Position numbers and translations under genes: made by a program | Notes under the pieces: model-generated | Databases searched by the model: none | The model's input: the letters and a program-made list of their open reading frames with translations, nothing else | What the model was told of the DNA's origin: nothing | Origin: Blastomyces gilchristii SLH14081 | Lineage: Eukaryota > Ascomycota > Eurotiomycetes > Onygenales > Ajellomycetaceae | Length of the DNA stretch: 64,000 nt | Direction: 5' to 3' | Assembly: GCF_000003855.2 (NCBI RefSeq) | Contig: NW_003101677.1 | Coordinates: forward strand, 1,471,506 to 1,535,505 | In this document: positions 11,228 to 21,989 of the stretch, one piece after another | Layout of the letters: each line of letters starts with the position of its first letter | Numbering within the stretch: the stretch's first letter is position 1

Positions 11228-13411
11228 TCAGTTGTTCATGATATTCAAATAGCAAAGCATGAGGGTCTGGTCTCAACTGCAGTTTTTATTGATATAAAAG
11301 GAGCATTTGATCATGTTTCAAAGTCAAAGTTAATTCAGACATTGAAGATATTAAAACTGCCACTTTCTCTAATAAAATGAGTTAACTGTTTTATGTCTAA
11401 AAGAATTATACAACTCTTCTTTGATGGAATGAAACAAGATAAGACTGAGATAAAAATAGAAGTACCACAGGGATCTCCAATCTCACTCATTTTATTTGCA
11501 ATATACACTGCATCTCTATTCAAAAATAGAAATATGAGAATAGTGCGATCTCCGAGTTATGTGGATGATATTGATCTAGTCTACAGCTCAAAAACTATCA
11601 AAGAGAATTTGAAAGTAATTGAAGAAGCTGCAAAGGAAATCTTTGTTAGAGCAGATATCAATCAAATTCAATTTGATATGGATAAAACTGAGTTAATTCA
11701 TTTCTTTCCTAGATTCAATGAGAAAGAACTATCTTTAACTCTTTTAAATAGAGAGATTAAACCCAGTGTAAATGTCAAATGATTAGAAGTATGGTTAAAC
11801 TCTAAGTTGAATTTTAAATATCACATTCAACAAAGAACTGTCAAGGCAGAAAGACTATTGAACAACATAATCAGACTATCAAGTACAGAGAGGGGTCTAT
11901 CCTTCCAGGCTATGAGACAGTTATATATAGCCTGTATTACATCAGTAGCTGATTATGAAGTTCAAGTTTGGTGGAATAATCAAGGGAATTTCACTGAACT
12001 CTTTTAAAGTCTGCAAAACAGAGCCTTGAGAAGAATTCTGGAAGCATTCAAATCATCTTCTATTAAAGCAATGTAAATTGAAGCTTCAATTCCTCCTCCT
12101 GCTATTAGATTTGAAAAGGCCTGTATGAACTATGCTCTGAGAGTTGTAAAGATGAGCTCAAATCATATAATCAGAGAAAGAGTCTCTTCTTCATTTCCAT
12201 CAATTAACTCTGGAAATGAACTGGATTGAAATAGATTTCTTGATTGGAATGAAAATAATTCTTCAAAGAAAATGCCTTCTCAACTGTACAGACTATGCTC
12301 TCTGATTAAAAATCAATTTTCTTCTTTAAATATTGAAAAAGTTGATCATGAGAAGTTATCACCCTGAAGAGAAAAGCTTGTATCTCTTATAGACTTACAA
12401 ATAAGTGAACTATTAAAAGAGAAAGAATATGAACAGCATTTGAAGAGAATTTCTACAATCAATATAAAAGACTCTATTCTGATTTATTCAGAAGGCTCAA
12501 AAAATGAGAACTTGAATAGATTAGGCGCAGGCATTGCTTATACTGAAGATAATATCAATTTTATCTCAGATTTCTGAAATCTAGGCTGTGAATGTGAAGT
12601 CTTTGATGCTGAACTATTTGCAATAGTGAAAGCTTTCAAACTCATTGAAATAAAATCTCATAAAAGAGAAAATTGTTTGAAAGAGGCATGAATATTCTCT
12701 GATAGTCAAGCTGCTTTAAAAAGACTTAGAAATAGTCAGATTCATAATGATTAAATGAATCTTGAACTGATCTTAAACTCTGTTTTGAAAATTCAAAAGA
12801 GAAGAATATCAAAGCTGATAATTCATCTGCACTGGGTTCCTGCTCATATGAATATTCATGGCAATGAATTGGCTGATTCAGCTGCAAAAAAGGGTGCAGA
12901 ATTAAGCAGATCTATTCAAAAAATTGTGTCCTGGTCTTTTATAAAGAGAAAAATAAAAGAATCTTGTTTAGACAAGTGGAATGAAAGCTGGCAGAAACAA
13001 AAGAAGAGTATACATTATTCAAGATTTGAAACAAAACCCAAGTGGAAATCTTGTTCAATTAAATGTAAAAAGAAAATATTCTCATCTATAATACAGCTGA
13101 AACTAGGACATGGCTATTTCAAATCTTATATACAAAGATTTGATGATAGATTTGACTCAATAGAATGCTTATTCTGCAATACAAATGAGAATTCTGAGCA
13201 TATTGTAATGCACTGTGCATTATACAATAGTCTCAGAGCCAGATTGAAAGAGAAGTATGATCTAAATCAATTAAATATGAGATTCTTATTCTCAACTGAG
13301 ACAGGAATTAAATACTTAATAGACTTTCTATCAGAAACTCAAGCAGCTACAAGAAAATGGCTAAATTCAGAATTATCTGAATATGAAGAGGAGGAAATCA
13401 ATCAGATATAG
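11228..13411 (+). pseudogene. ORF2 C-terminal part of LINE L2: reverse transcriptase, RNase H, zinc motif
   Basis: Reads FIDIKGAFDHVSKSKL, then the catalytic YVDD at 11558-11569 within an open segment (11393-11782). The RT C-terminal part is at 11807-12007. A type I RNase H domain follows: IYSEGSK at about 12480-12500, DAELFAI near 12606, FSDSQAALK near 12700, then WVPAHMNIHGNELADSAA near 12830-12890. The last open segment, 12755-13411, ends with CLFCNTNENSEHIVMHC (about 13168-13218), the CCHC zinc motif usual at the C-terminus of Tad1-clade ORF2. A few TGA and TAA codons (for example 11779, 12005, 12226, 12752) break the frame. The first RNase H Asp is Glu (SEGS), which is not explained by a C-to-T change. 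Confidence 0.9.
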
Positions 13412-13783
13412 TCTGTTAAAACAGCTATACACTCTCTTTTAATAATTTGTTTTGTTATAGTCTCTCTTTACTTTATCTTTTTCTTTATCTTTTCCTTTCA
13501 ATTTCTTTCTATACTATCTATTTAATGTGTCTATCTTTGAGACTGTGTTCTTTTTCTCTTTTCCTTTGTCATGATATTGTCAAATGGTTTCAAAGTATCA
13601 AAAGATGTTAAAACACTTCAATTTGTAAACAGTTTTTGTATTCTGGGCTGGAATTTTCTGATTTTGCATATCTGAAATTGATGAATGTATAATAGTTAAC
13701 TTTACTGACATAGGAAAAACCCTGAGAACTAAAAGTTCTCAGGTAGATGTCATAGTCTCTGACTGCATACATCTATAATTGAA
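13412..13783 (+). other. 3' UTR of LINE L2
   Basis: Non-coding stretch between the ORF2 stop and the tail, rich in pyrimidine runs (13430-13580). It contains a perfect 10-bp stem-loop at 13721-13743 close to the tail. No reading frame of note. Confidence 0.8.
13721..13743 (+). other. Perfect stem-loop near the 3' end of LINE L2
   Basis: CCTGAGAACT (13721-13730), loop AAA, then AGTTCTCAGG (13734-13743): ten uninterrupted base pairs, about 40 nt before the (AAT)n tail. Some LINEs need a 3' stem-loop for recognition by their own reverse transcriptase. That role here is inference from position and perfection. Confidence 0.75.
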
Positions 13784-13803
13784 GAATAATAATAATAATA
13801 ATA
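13784..13803 (+). repeat. (AAT)n tail of LINE L2
   Basis: Six AAT units directly precede the target duplication. This replaces a poly(A) tail, as in several LINE clades. Confidence 0.85.
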
Positions 13804-13817
13804 AAGATAGAAATCTC
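13803..13817. repeat. Right target-site duplication of LINE L2
   Basis: Exact copy of 11213-11227. Removing L2 and one copy restores the L1 ORF1 frame, which reads on from 13818 (minus strand) into 11227-11174. Confidence 0.9.
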
Positions 13818-15420
13818 AACTACTTGCATTATATCTAGTTTATCATCAGAGTCATTTCTCAATTCTCTAATCTTAACAGAAGTTTGAGAATTCAAATTCT
13901 GTTTACATTTAGCTAGAGAATTGAAGTTTGAAGATTTAGATAGTTGAGAGTTTCTTCTTTTTAAGCTTACAGTTGTAAGTTTACTGACTTGACTATTCTC
14001 TTCAGTTCTAGATTTGCTTTGAGCTTCATCTTTTCTTCAGTTCTTTTGAGTTCTTGAAGCAAACATACATTCTTTTGAGCTAGATGCATGTTTTTATTTG
14101 CAATTAGAGCATTTAAGCATAGTATGTTGACATATTTCATCTCTTTTTAAGCATGTTTCACATTTATACTCACTAGTTTTATGATCTCTGGCACAAAATG
14201 CACATTTTAAGTCTCTAAAACAGAAGATTGCAAAGTATTCATATCTTTGACAGTTTGAACACCATGTTTGAGCTTTGAGATTCATTCTTAAGTCTTTGTA
14301 TTCATGAACTCTCATTTTCAAACCTGCTACTCTTACTTCAGAGATCTTTGACTGTTCAAGTGTCTTTATATATACTAGAACAGAGACATTTCTTCTACTT
14401 TATCTGAACTTAATTGAATTTAGTCACACACACTCTTTTCTCAGTTGAATAGAGTTGTATTCTTCTAATTTATTTTTGAGAAGTAGCATTTCTTCTTCAC
14501 AGTCAAAAATTTCAACTAGAATATTATAAAGAATGAATTTGTCTCACTTTTCATCTCTCTCAGATAGAATTATTGTGTTTAACAAAGATTCTACTGCTGA
14601 TTTTCAGAGATTCTCATTCTGAATAAGAAATTCCGCACTGAATTCAGGCATTGTAGTCAGAATGATGAAGTTTTCAAAGAAGAATGACTCAATTGAAGCT
14701 ATAACTGGTTTTTGAACTTCAATATCAGTTATTAACTGAGAAAAGAACTGCTAATTAATTTCATTTCTAATTCTGAAAATAAGATTTGAGTTTAGCTTGT
14801 TCCTTTGTAAGATATTCTGATTTGAGACTTTGAGAATAAGTCTTCTATTTCTGAAGATTTGAAAGTTTTTCTTCTTTTATATTTTTTTCTTCACTTTTCT
14901 ATGAATAAAAGTATGAGCACTATTCTTCTCAGTTTTCTCAGGATTTTGAGCAGGTTTTGAGATAGCAGGTTTAGAGATAGCAGATTCAGCTGCTTGAGCA
15001 TATGTTTTCTTCTGATTCAAAGAAGAAGAAGAAGTAGAAAAAGAGAAAGAAGAGTAAGATAAGAAGTCAGTGATTGTACTAGGAATTTTCAATGTTTTTT
15101 AAACTGTGTTTGAAATTCCAAGTTTGAACTTGATCATCTTCTGTAGTTGTCTAGTCTGAGTATGAAGAATTAACAGAACTTCTTTATTCATCTCACTCAG
15201 ACACTGTTTTTCAAGAATCTTGCTTGCTTTTTCAAGTTTCTGTATTTCAAGAACTTATTATTTCTCTATTTCTTCTTTCTTTCTTCTCTTCAGAATTTCA
15301 ATCTCAGAAATAGTATTTGAAAAAGCATCTTTTTCCACATCAACTGAGTGTATTTTTGAACTTATTATTCTCACTCAATGACAAGTTGATCAGACTGTTT
15401 TAATTGAGATATGTATTGAA
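13818..15420 (-). pseudogene. ORF1 (gag-like RNA-binding protein) of LINE L1
   Basis: Read leftwards. The N-terminal part (about 15350-15120) is charged and coiled-coil-like (ILKRRKKEEIEK...LEIQKLEKASKILEKQ). A Ser-rich stretch follows (14877-15092, SYSSFSFSTSSSSLNQKKTYAQAAES), then a middle domain and, at 14094-14321, zinc knuckles: WCSNCQRYEYFAIFC and KCAFCARDHKTSEYKC. In the first knuckle Gly and His have become Glu and Tyr, as transitions would produce. The tail is basic and Ser-rich. LINE ORF1 proteins bind the element RNA. The exact start is uncertain. The last codons lie beyond L2, at 11227-11174. Confidence 0.8.
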
Positions 15421-15501
15421 CTCTTTTAAAAAGTTAGTCAGACTGTTTTAATTAAGAGGTTTCTAAGTCTGTTTTCAATTGAAAAGCTGGTCAGACTGTT
15501 T
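15385..15501. repeat. Short direct repeats near the 5' end of LINE L1
   Basis: The motif GTCAGACTGTTTTAATT and variants occur at about 15388, 15436 and 15489, spaced 48 and 53 bp, with a fourth weaker version at 15465. They lie upstream of, or at the very start of, L1 ORF1. Their role is unknown. Confidence 0.55.
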
Positions 15502-16400
15502 CAAAAGAAGAATAAAAGACTTTTATGTATAAAACACCTGATTTTTTTCACACTAGTTCAGTAACTAGATTAGATTTTTGAAGAGAATCTAATAAACTAG
15601 AATTGATTTTTGAGATAAATTAATAAAATCTTTACAATCTCTTTCTTGAGATACAGTGAGAAAAAGTATGATATCAATTGATAATAAATCAGATAATATG
15701 ACAGTTTTTGAGAGAAAAACTGACAAAAAATAAATCAATTTTTTGCAGAGAAATTGATTAAAACTATTCAATTTTATTCTAAATCATTCAATTCTTCTCA
15801 CACAACAAGTATGCAACTCAAATCAGTTAATAAAAAGTATAAAAAAGAATTAAGTATTAATAAAAGCTCTTCAGCTACTGAAAAAGTAATTCTTACTTAA
15901 AAGAATATAAAATTATAACAGAAAATAACTCTGTTTTTAATTCTTTGTAAGAATATTATATAAAACTCAGAGAAAAATATCTTACTTTTTCAAGAGAAGT
16001 AAAAAACTATTTCTAAGATTTTTTTTTTTTTTTGCATTAACTGCTGCAGAAGAATGAGATAGAAACTACTAAAATATACACTACTATATATTCTCTATCA
16101 AGACTTTCTCTCTTCAGAGTCTTGATATTATAGAGAATATAAGTCTGTTTCTATATAATAATGTAAATATTATCAGCAGGATGTAGAGAAACTGATTATT
16201 TATATCTCAAAATAGAAGACTTTATCAATGATTATATCAATATAGAGTTAATTCTCAAATTCAATAGAAATCTAGTGTTACTGTTCTCAATCTCTTACAG
16301 AATCTTTTGAATATTGAGGTATTAAAACTAAATTTAATATATCTCACTGTGCAGAGATTAAAGGCTCAGTCAGATCTTGAGATATACTGATTTTATAGTT
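15502..16400. other. AT-rich stretch without recognisable genes
   Basis: Low-complexity AT-rich sequence with a run of 15 T at 16019-16033. The small minus-strand frame at 15589-15771 has no recognisable motif. It could be the L1 5' UTR, host sequence, or both. Confidence 0.6.
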
Positions 16401-16404
16401 ATTG

Positions 16405-16732
16405 TGTCGGCTGATTATGTATTGAGTACAGTTGTTAAGATATCTCTTTGTATTTTTCTGCTGGAAATGTGCCAGATCAGAAGAGGTGGTACAAGAGTAA
16501 GACTTGATGTTAATGTCTTAGTACATCAAAGACAGAGAGAGTTTTTCATGAAGAATGCACTTCAGATGTGTCTATTAATTATGTGCTTGATACTATTGCT
16601 GAGATATCTTTTTTCTATTTTTCTGCTGAAGATGAGTCAGATTGAGAAGAGTGATACAAGAGTGAAACTTGGTGTTGATGTTTTGAAACATCAAAGATAG
16701 ACAGGGTTTTTATGAAAGTTGCTTCTCAGATA
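16405..16732. repeat. Imperfect 164-bp tandem repeat, two units
   Basis: Segments such as TTTTTCTGCTGGAAATGTGC and TTTTTCTGCTGAAGATGAGT recur 164 bp apart (GATATCT at 16439 and 16603). Both units end in a CATCAAAGA-containing segment. An open frame spans the units (16377-16700), but its product merely repeats (CQIRRGGTRVRLDVNVL / SQIEKSDTRVKLGVDVL), so it is not taken as a gene. The following 16733-16828 carries CpGs unusual for the area. Confidence 0.7.
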
Positions 16733-16828
16733 TCTCCACAATTACAGATTGAGAATCTTTCAAAATCAAGAAGATTGGCACATATGATTAGATCTCTTCA
16801 CCTTAGCGAGTTCGTGATGAAGCGCTTG

Positions 16829-17724
16829 GTAGAGAGTGAGATCAGAAGTATTAAAATATACAGAAGTATCTAAGCATTCTTTCAACACTTTTATATTCAA
16901 TTCTGTAGATGTTGAAATTGCATGAGTTTCTTGTTAAGATAATTGTTAAATCTCTTCATATTAGCATTGTTAAGTTACATGCATATCAGCTATTTATTGT
17001 TGTTATAGTTTTAATATTACTCAGAGTCACTGTAGTACTATATCTATACTTGTATTCAAGAGTTCTTCTATACTATTATTAGATATAATTATATCAATCA
17101 TTGAATATATAATATCTGTGAAATCAGAAGAAGTGTAATTATATAAATATCTTATATATCTGTAGTATCAGAACTCTCAGGTTCTTTACTGATATTCTCT
17201 TTATAAAATCTTATTCTCTTTATGAGATCTTGTTACAGAGTCAGAGTAACTGATAAGTAAGCTTTTATCTGAGAACTCAGTGTTTACTTAACTAATTGAG
17301 ACTCAGTGTTCACTTAACTATTTAACGGTTTCTCTATTTCTTACATGTTATTATATATTCAGATATCTCAGTGAGTAATCATTTCTAATAAGAAGATAAT
17401 ATATAAATAATCATTTCTAATAAGAAGATAATGAATGTTTTTCAAGTGTAAGAGGCCTACACTGAATAGATTGATATAATATATAGGTCTTATATAACAA
17501 AGTGAAAAATGTTAGAGAAGGAAAGAAAGAGAAAGTGTAGAAATCAGTGATTGAAGTGAATATTTATACACGTACATGATGATGTACGCAGTGGAACTTC
17601 GAGGCGGAAGAATAGAAATTTCATAGGTTTTCGGCCGAGGATCAGTGACTGAGAATCGGAGAAGTAGAAATCTGTGAAGTGTAATGAAATAGTCTATATA
17701 ATTGATCGGGCGCAGGCCGCTATA
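16829..17724 (-). mobile_element. Gypsy family A fragment A3 (5' LTR, leader and start of gag)
   Basis: Minus-strand fragment matching the first ~0.9 kb of A1 and A2 from the 5' LTR into gag. Similarity begins at GTAGAGAGTGAG (16829) and stops abruptly on the left, with unrelated CpG-containing sequence beyond. The gag ATG has become ATA near 17083. There is no 3' LTR, so this is a truncated or rearranged copy. Confidence 0.8.
17447..17724 (-). repeat. 5' LTR of A3, 278 bp
   Basis: Begins TGTAAGAGGCC on the plus strand and ends near GCAGGCCGCTATA (terminal TACA changed to TATA). It is about 30 bp shorter than the A1 LTR because of a deletion around 17610-17625. Confidence 0.78.
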
Positions 17725-17924
17725 ATAATAGCACAGTTCTTCTCAGTTGAATAGTTCATGAAATTTAAGAAGACAGTCAGATAATTAAACAAAGTGTTAT
17801 TCAATCACTGTTTATTCACTATGAAAATAGATCTGATATATTAATCATACTGAGATATCAGTACTCTAAATCAGAAAGTTCAATTTTTAAAATATTATCT
17901 GAGAATCTTTTATTCAGACTCTTC
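17725..17924. other. Unique AT-rich spacer between A3 and A4
   Basis: About 200 bp with no similarity to the repeats in this window. It continues after A4 at 23752 once A4 and one AGTTT copy are removed, so it represents the pre-insertion sequence. Confidence 0.6.
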
Positions 17925-17929
17925 AGTTT
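17925..17929. repeat. Left target duplication of A4 (AGTTT)
   Basis: AGTTT directly precedes the 5' LTR and is repeated at 23747-23751 directly after the 3' LTR. Confidence 0.92.
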
Positions 17930-18310
17930 TGTGGCGGGCTGCGCCCGATCAATCATATAGACTATTCCGTTACACTCCACAGATTTCAACCGCCTCATTC
18001 TCGAACGCGTGCACCCGATCAATCATATAGACTATTTCATTACACTCCACAGATTTCAACCACCTCATTCTCGAACGTGTACACCCCGATTCTCAGCCAT
18101 TCTCGATCGCTGATCCTCGGCCGCTACAAATGTGTAATAGATTCTTCCACTCTGAAGCTCCACCGCGTACACCACTACATACGCGTATAAATATTCACTT
18201 TGATCACTGATTCTCACACTTTCTCTTTCTTTTCCTTCTCTAATGTTTTTCTCTTTGTTATATAAGACCTATCAATATTATACTGATCTATTCAGCATAG
18301 GCCTCTTACA
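17930..18310 (+). repeat. 5' LTR of A4, 381 bp
   Basis: Contains a 72-bp internal tandem duplication (CCCGATCAATCATATAGAC... at about 17944 and 18009) absent from the 309-bp LTR of A5. A TATATAAGACC motif at about 18258 is the likely TATA region. It keeps more CpGs than the 3' LTR. Confidence 0.92.
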
Positions 18311-18590
18311 CTAGAAAAATGTTTATTGTTTTCTTATTAGAAAATGATTATTTATACATTGTCTTCTCATTAGAAATGATTATCTATCAAGAGATATCTG
18401 AATGCATAATGATATGTAAGAAAGAGAAACAGTTAAATAAATATTAAGTTCTTAGATAGAAGCTTGCTCATCAGTCACTCTGGCCCTGCAATAAGATTTT
18501 ACAAGAGAATGTCAGTGAAAGATCTGAGAGTTCTGACACTCAGATGTATAAGATATTCATATAATTATATATCTGATAATTGATATAACT

Positions 18591-19730
18591 ATGTCTAACA
18601 ATAATATGAAACTCTCAAATATGAGTATAGATGTGATATTACAGTGACTTTAAGCAATGTTGAAGTTATAATAATAATAAGTAACTGATATGCATGTAAC
18701 TCAACAACTTCAATATGAAGAGATTTAATAATTAACTCATATAATTTTAACATCTACAGAATTGAATACAAAAGCACTGAAAGAACACTTAGATACTTCT
18801 GTATATTTCAATACTTCTGATCTTACTCTCTACTTATCATAGAGAATGAAAATGCTTATGAAACTGAGTGTAAATGAAGATATCATCAGTTTATTAATCA
18901 ATCAAGATTGATATATCAATGAATAATTGAAGAATCATGTGAAATAGAAATTTCACTTATAAATGAAAGCATGTGAACCAGCATTGCAAATGTCTGATAA
19001 TATTATGAAATATCTTGATATTCTGTTCTGAGACACTGTCATGTAATAGAAAGTATTAGATTGATTACAGAGCATCTGACAGAGAAACACTTCTTTTATA
19101 ATATTCATTTCTGACTTTAATATCAAGATTCTAGAAGCAGGTGATCAATCTTGAGAGAATTGAATGAAGATTAACATGCTCAAGAAGACATTAACTTTCA
19201 AACTCTTACAGGCTCTTGTAAGTATAGATAAAGATCAGACTTATGAAGATTTCTGCACACAGCTTCAGATATTGAATAATCATCTTATCAAGCTCAAGAG
19301 TATACAGAACAGTGATAGAAGATATTACACTTCAGTTATTTATATATCTACACTGAAGAACAGCAATGATGCAGATGTCATGAATTAAGTAGACTTAAAT
19401 ATCTACATACAAGCAAGAATCTTTATCATTCAAACAGGCTTTTAAGTTTCTGAAATCACTTCTGAAGAAGTCGCTGATCAACATTAACAAGAAGTGTGTA
19501 TTAACTATAACTGATCAGAACACATTGCTTTCAACTGCTGATTAGTCTACATACCTTCTTATTCAAAGAATGAATCAGTGTCTGTTCATGTCAACTACAT
19601 TACATTAGAGAAGAATTCAGAAGATAACTATAAGAATGCTCTGATGAAACAGGGAAAAGATTAGCTTCTGTTCAAATTTGCAAACAGAAGCTTGAAGAGA
19701 TTGAATAACAATAATTTGAAGAGAAAATGA
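18591..19730 (+). pseudogene. gag of Gypsy A4
   Basis: Starts ATGTCTAACAATAATATG at 18591, conserved in A1, A2 and A5. The capsid-like region includes the open segment 19164-19388 (MKINMLKKTLTFKLLQALVS...), which has direct counterparts in A2 and A5. A CCHC knuckle follows at 19497-19540, now CINYNWSEHIAFNC-like with one Cys changed to Tyr; A5 keeps all four ligands. Gag forms the particle and binds RNA. Many stops. Confidence 0.8.
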
Positions 19731-20130
19731 CAATGAATGCAATTCTTATATCTACTGTGATTAATAACATGTATAATATAAAAGCTATGATAGATAGCAG
19801 TCTATGCCACTATACAATGATAAAATCTTCAGTCATAAGATATCATAACCTTCAGTGTATTCTCTTATCAAAACCTCAACTTCTTGCAGAATTTGATAAT
19901 TCAAAAGATGTTTGCACTTATTATATGATAAAACCAAATATAGATGTCAGAGAATATCAGTGTGAAGATGCCTATGTATATAAAGTTAATAATCTTGATT
20001 ATAATCTGATGTTAGAACTTACCTGACTATCTGAATAAGACATCTTATTGAACACTTGAAACAGGAGTGTAATATTCTCTAATAATGATAGAATTCATGA
20101 AGATGATACTCACAAGACAATGAACCTGAC
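19727..20130 (+). pseudogene. Retropepsin-like protease region of Gypsy A4
   Basis: Open from 19727 to 20026. It begins with IKAMIDSSLCHYTMI, where a DSG active-site triplet would be (Gly changed to Ser), and reaches DYNLMLELTWLSEQDILLN after reading a TGA as Trp, the equivalent of the ILG-x-WL segment near the end of retropepsins. It follows gag and precedes RT as in all Ty3/Gypsy elements. Confidence 0.78.
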
Positions 20131-20399
20131 ACAGATCTCTGTTAACACTTATAAAATGCTCTGAAAAAGAAGTTATCAAAATTACTGACAAAGTCACTGA
20201 TAGCAGAACTGTGTATCAATCTATTTCATCAGTCTGACTGACATCAAGAAAGCTCTAGAAAAGTTATTCTGTACTATAATAACAGATTCTCACACAAAAC
20301 TCTCTTAATAATATCATGAATATCTAGATGTCTTTTAACAAGATAACATTATAAATATACCTTCTTTATAAGACTCAGGAGTGAATCACAGTATCAAGT

Positions 20400-21650
20400 T
20401 AGAAAAGAAGAATGATAAGAACTCTGAGTCACTATGAGATTCTCTTTATAATATATCTTGAGATGAACTTCTTCTTTTTCAGAAGACACTCAATGATCTG
20501 TTAGATAAGAAATTTATACATATTAATAACTCTTTCATCACAGCTTCTATTCTCTTTGTAAAGAAGTCAGATGAAGAACTTTAATTCTGCATGAACTACT
20601 GAGATCTGAACAGATTGACAAAGAAAGATTAATATCTCTTATCTCTCATCAATGAAACTCTAGCACAGATCAGATAAGCTCAATGATTTATAAAGCTAGA
20701 TATCATTATCACATTTCATAAGGTTTATATCACTGAAGAAGATAAATAACTTACAGCATTCTGAACATATTATGATCTCTTTAAATAAATAGTCACACTC
20801 TTTGAACTGACTAATACTCTCAGTATATTTCAGAAGTATATCAACTGAGCACTTCAAGATTTTCTTAATAAGTTTGTATCTGCTTATCTAGATGACATTC
20901 TCATCTTCATCAATGAATTTAGAAAAGAGTATCAAGAGTATGTACAAAGAGTATTACAATAACTATAAGAAGCAGAACTACTAATTGATATTAACAAGTG
21001 TGATTTCAAAGTTAAGAGTACTAAATACTTAGATTTCATCATAGAAGTTGATAAGAGATTTTGAATGAATTCTGAGAAGATCTCTGTCATTCTCAAATGA
21101 GAAGCTTCATATACTGTGAAAGATATATAAAGCTTCATTGAATTTACTAACTTCTATCAGTAATTTATATGAAACTTCTCAGATATCATAAGATCACTTA
21201 CAGATCTCACTAAAAAAGACTCAGTATTTCAATAATCAGTGAACACTGAAGCTGTATTTATACAGATAAAGAAGATGTTTATTAATATCTCTCTACTGAT
21301 AATATTCAATTCTGATTATAAGACAGTTATTAAGACTGATTTCTCTGACTATATAACAGAAGAAGTGATATTATAATATAATGATGAAAATGTTCTATAA
21401 TTATATATCTTCATGTCTAAGAAACTGAGTCTCACTGAATGCAATTATAAGATCTATGATAAGAAACTTCTCACAATTGTACACTGTTTAGAAGAATGAG
21501 ACTCTGAACTTTAAAGTGTCACTGAATTTAAGATAATCACAGATTATAAGAATCTCAAATACTTCATAACTATCTGTAAACTCACTGAATAATAAATGTA
21601 ATGATCTGAGTTCTTAAGTCACTTTTATTTTATAATACACTACTGTCTCA
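20400..21650 (+). pseudogene. Reverse transcriptase and RNase H of Gypsy A4
   Basis: RT fingers segment SILFVKKSDEEL...FCMNY at about 20560-20610, then the active site YLDD at 20885-20896 (SAYLDDILIFINEF), and the connection KCDFKVKSTKYLDFIIE at about 20998-21050. RNase H follows: FNSDYKTVIKTDFSD (about 21308), [20 protein letters not shown] (about 21440-21500) and ITDYKNLKYF (about 21537-21570). In-frame stops are mostly former Trp and Gln codons. Confidence 0.83.
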
Positions 21651-21989
21651 GCAGCTAGAACTCAATGACAGATACTCTCTTATAATGAGAGTAAGATATA
21701 CCTTCTGATGTAGCAGACACCTGTTGAATGAACTGAGAATATCAGCTTCTAAATCTGAAGATATTAGTTGATTAAGATGAAACAACTCATGACACTATAC
21801 ACACTTCTTTCATTAGAACACTTTCTCTTTAAACTGACACTGATACTAATACTGACACTGATATCTCAACTTCTTCTGAACCTACACTAGATGAATTATG
21901 ATATGTAACAGCTTAAACTAATGAACTTCTTTAAGCACTTATTAAAGCAGTACATCAAGAAGCACTCTGATTTCTCTCAGAACTATGTA

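Larger units (their letters stand above)
11228..13802 (+). mobile_element. Tad1-like LINE L2, 5'-truncated, inserted in L1
   Basis: Plus-strand LINE copy beginning inside the reverse transcriptase at the segment homologous to VIHDIQIAKYED of L1. It ends with a (AAT)n tail at 13784-13802 and is flanked by the duplication 11213-11227 / 13803-13817. The 5' truncation, A-rich trinucleotide tail and long target duplication are the hallmarks of LINE integration. It is clearly less mutated than the Gypsy elements. Confidence 0.92.
8950..15420 (-). mobile_element. Tad1-like LINE L1, split by LINE L2 and cut by Gypsy A2
   Basis: Minus-strand non-LTR retrotransposon with two reading frames. ORF1 occupies about 15420-13818 plus 11227-11174 and ORF2 is 11150-8950. 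The L2 insertion at 11228-13802 separates ORF1 from its last 18 codons. The 3' end is missing because of A2. The true 5' end is not defined; sequence beyond about 15420 is AT-rich and could be 5' UTR or host. Confidence 0.85.

Noticed and set aside
13784..13803. CRISPR-like or satellite array
   Set aside because: Only short trinucleotide tails and tandem LTR duplications exist; no regularly spaced repeats with unique spacers anywhere in the window.
16377..16700. 107-codon frame
   Set aside because: Spans a 164-bp non-coding tandem repeat whose unit length is not a multiple of 3 and has no recognisable domain.
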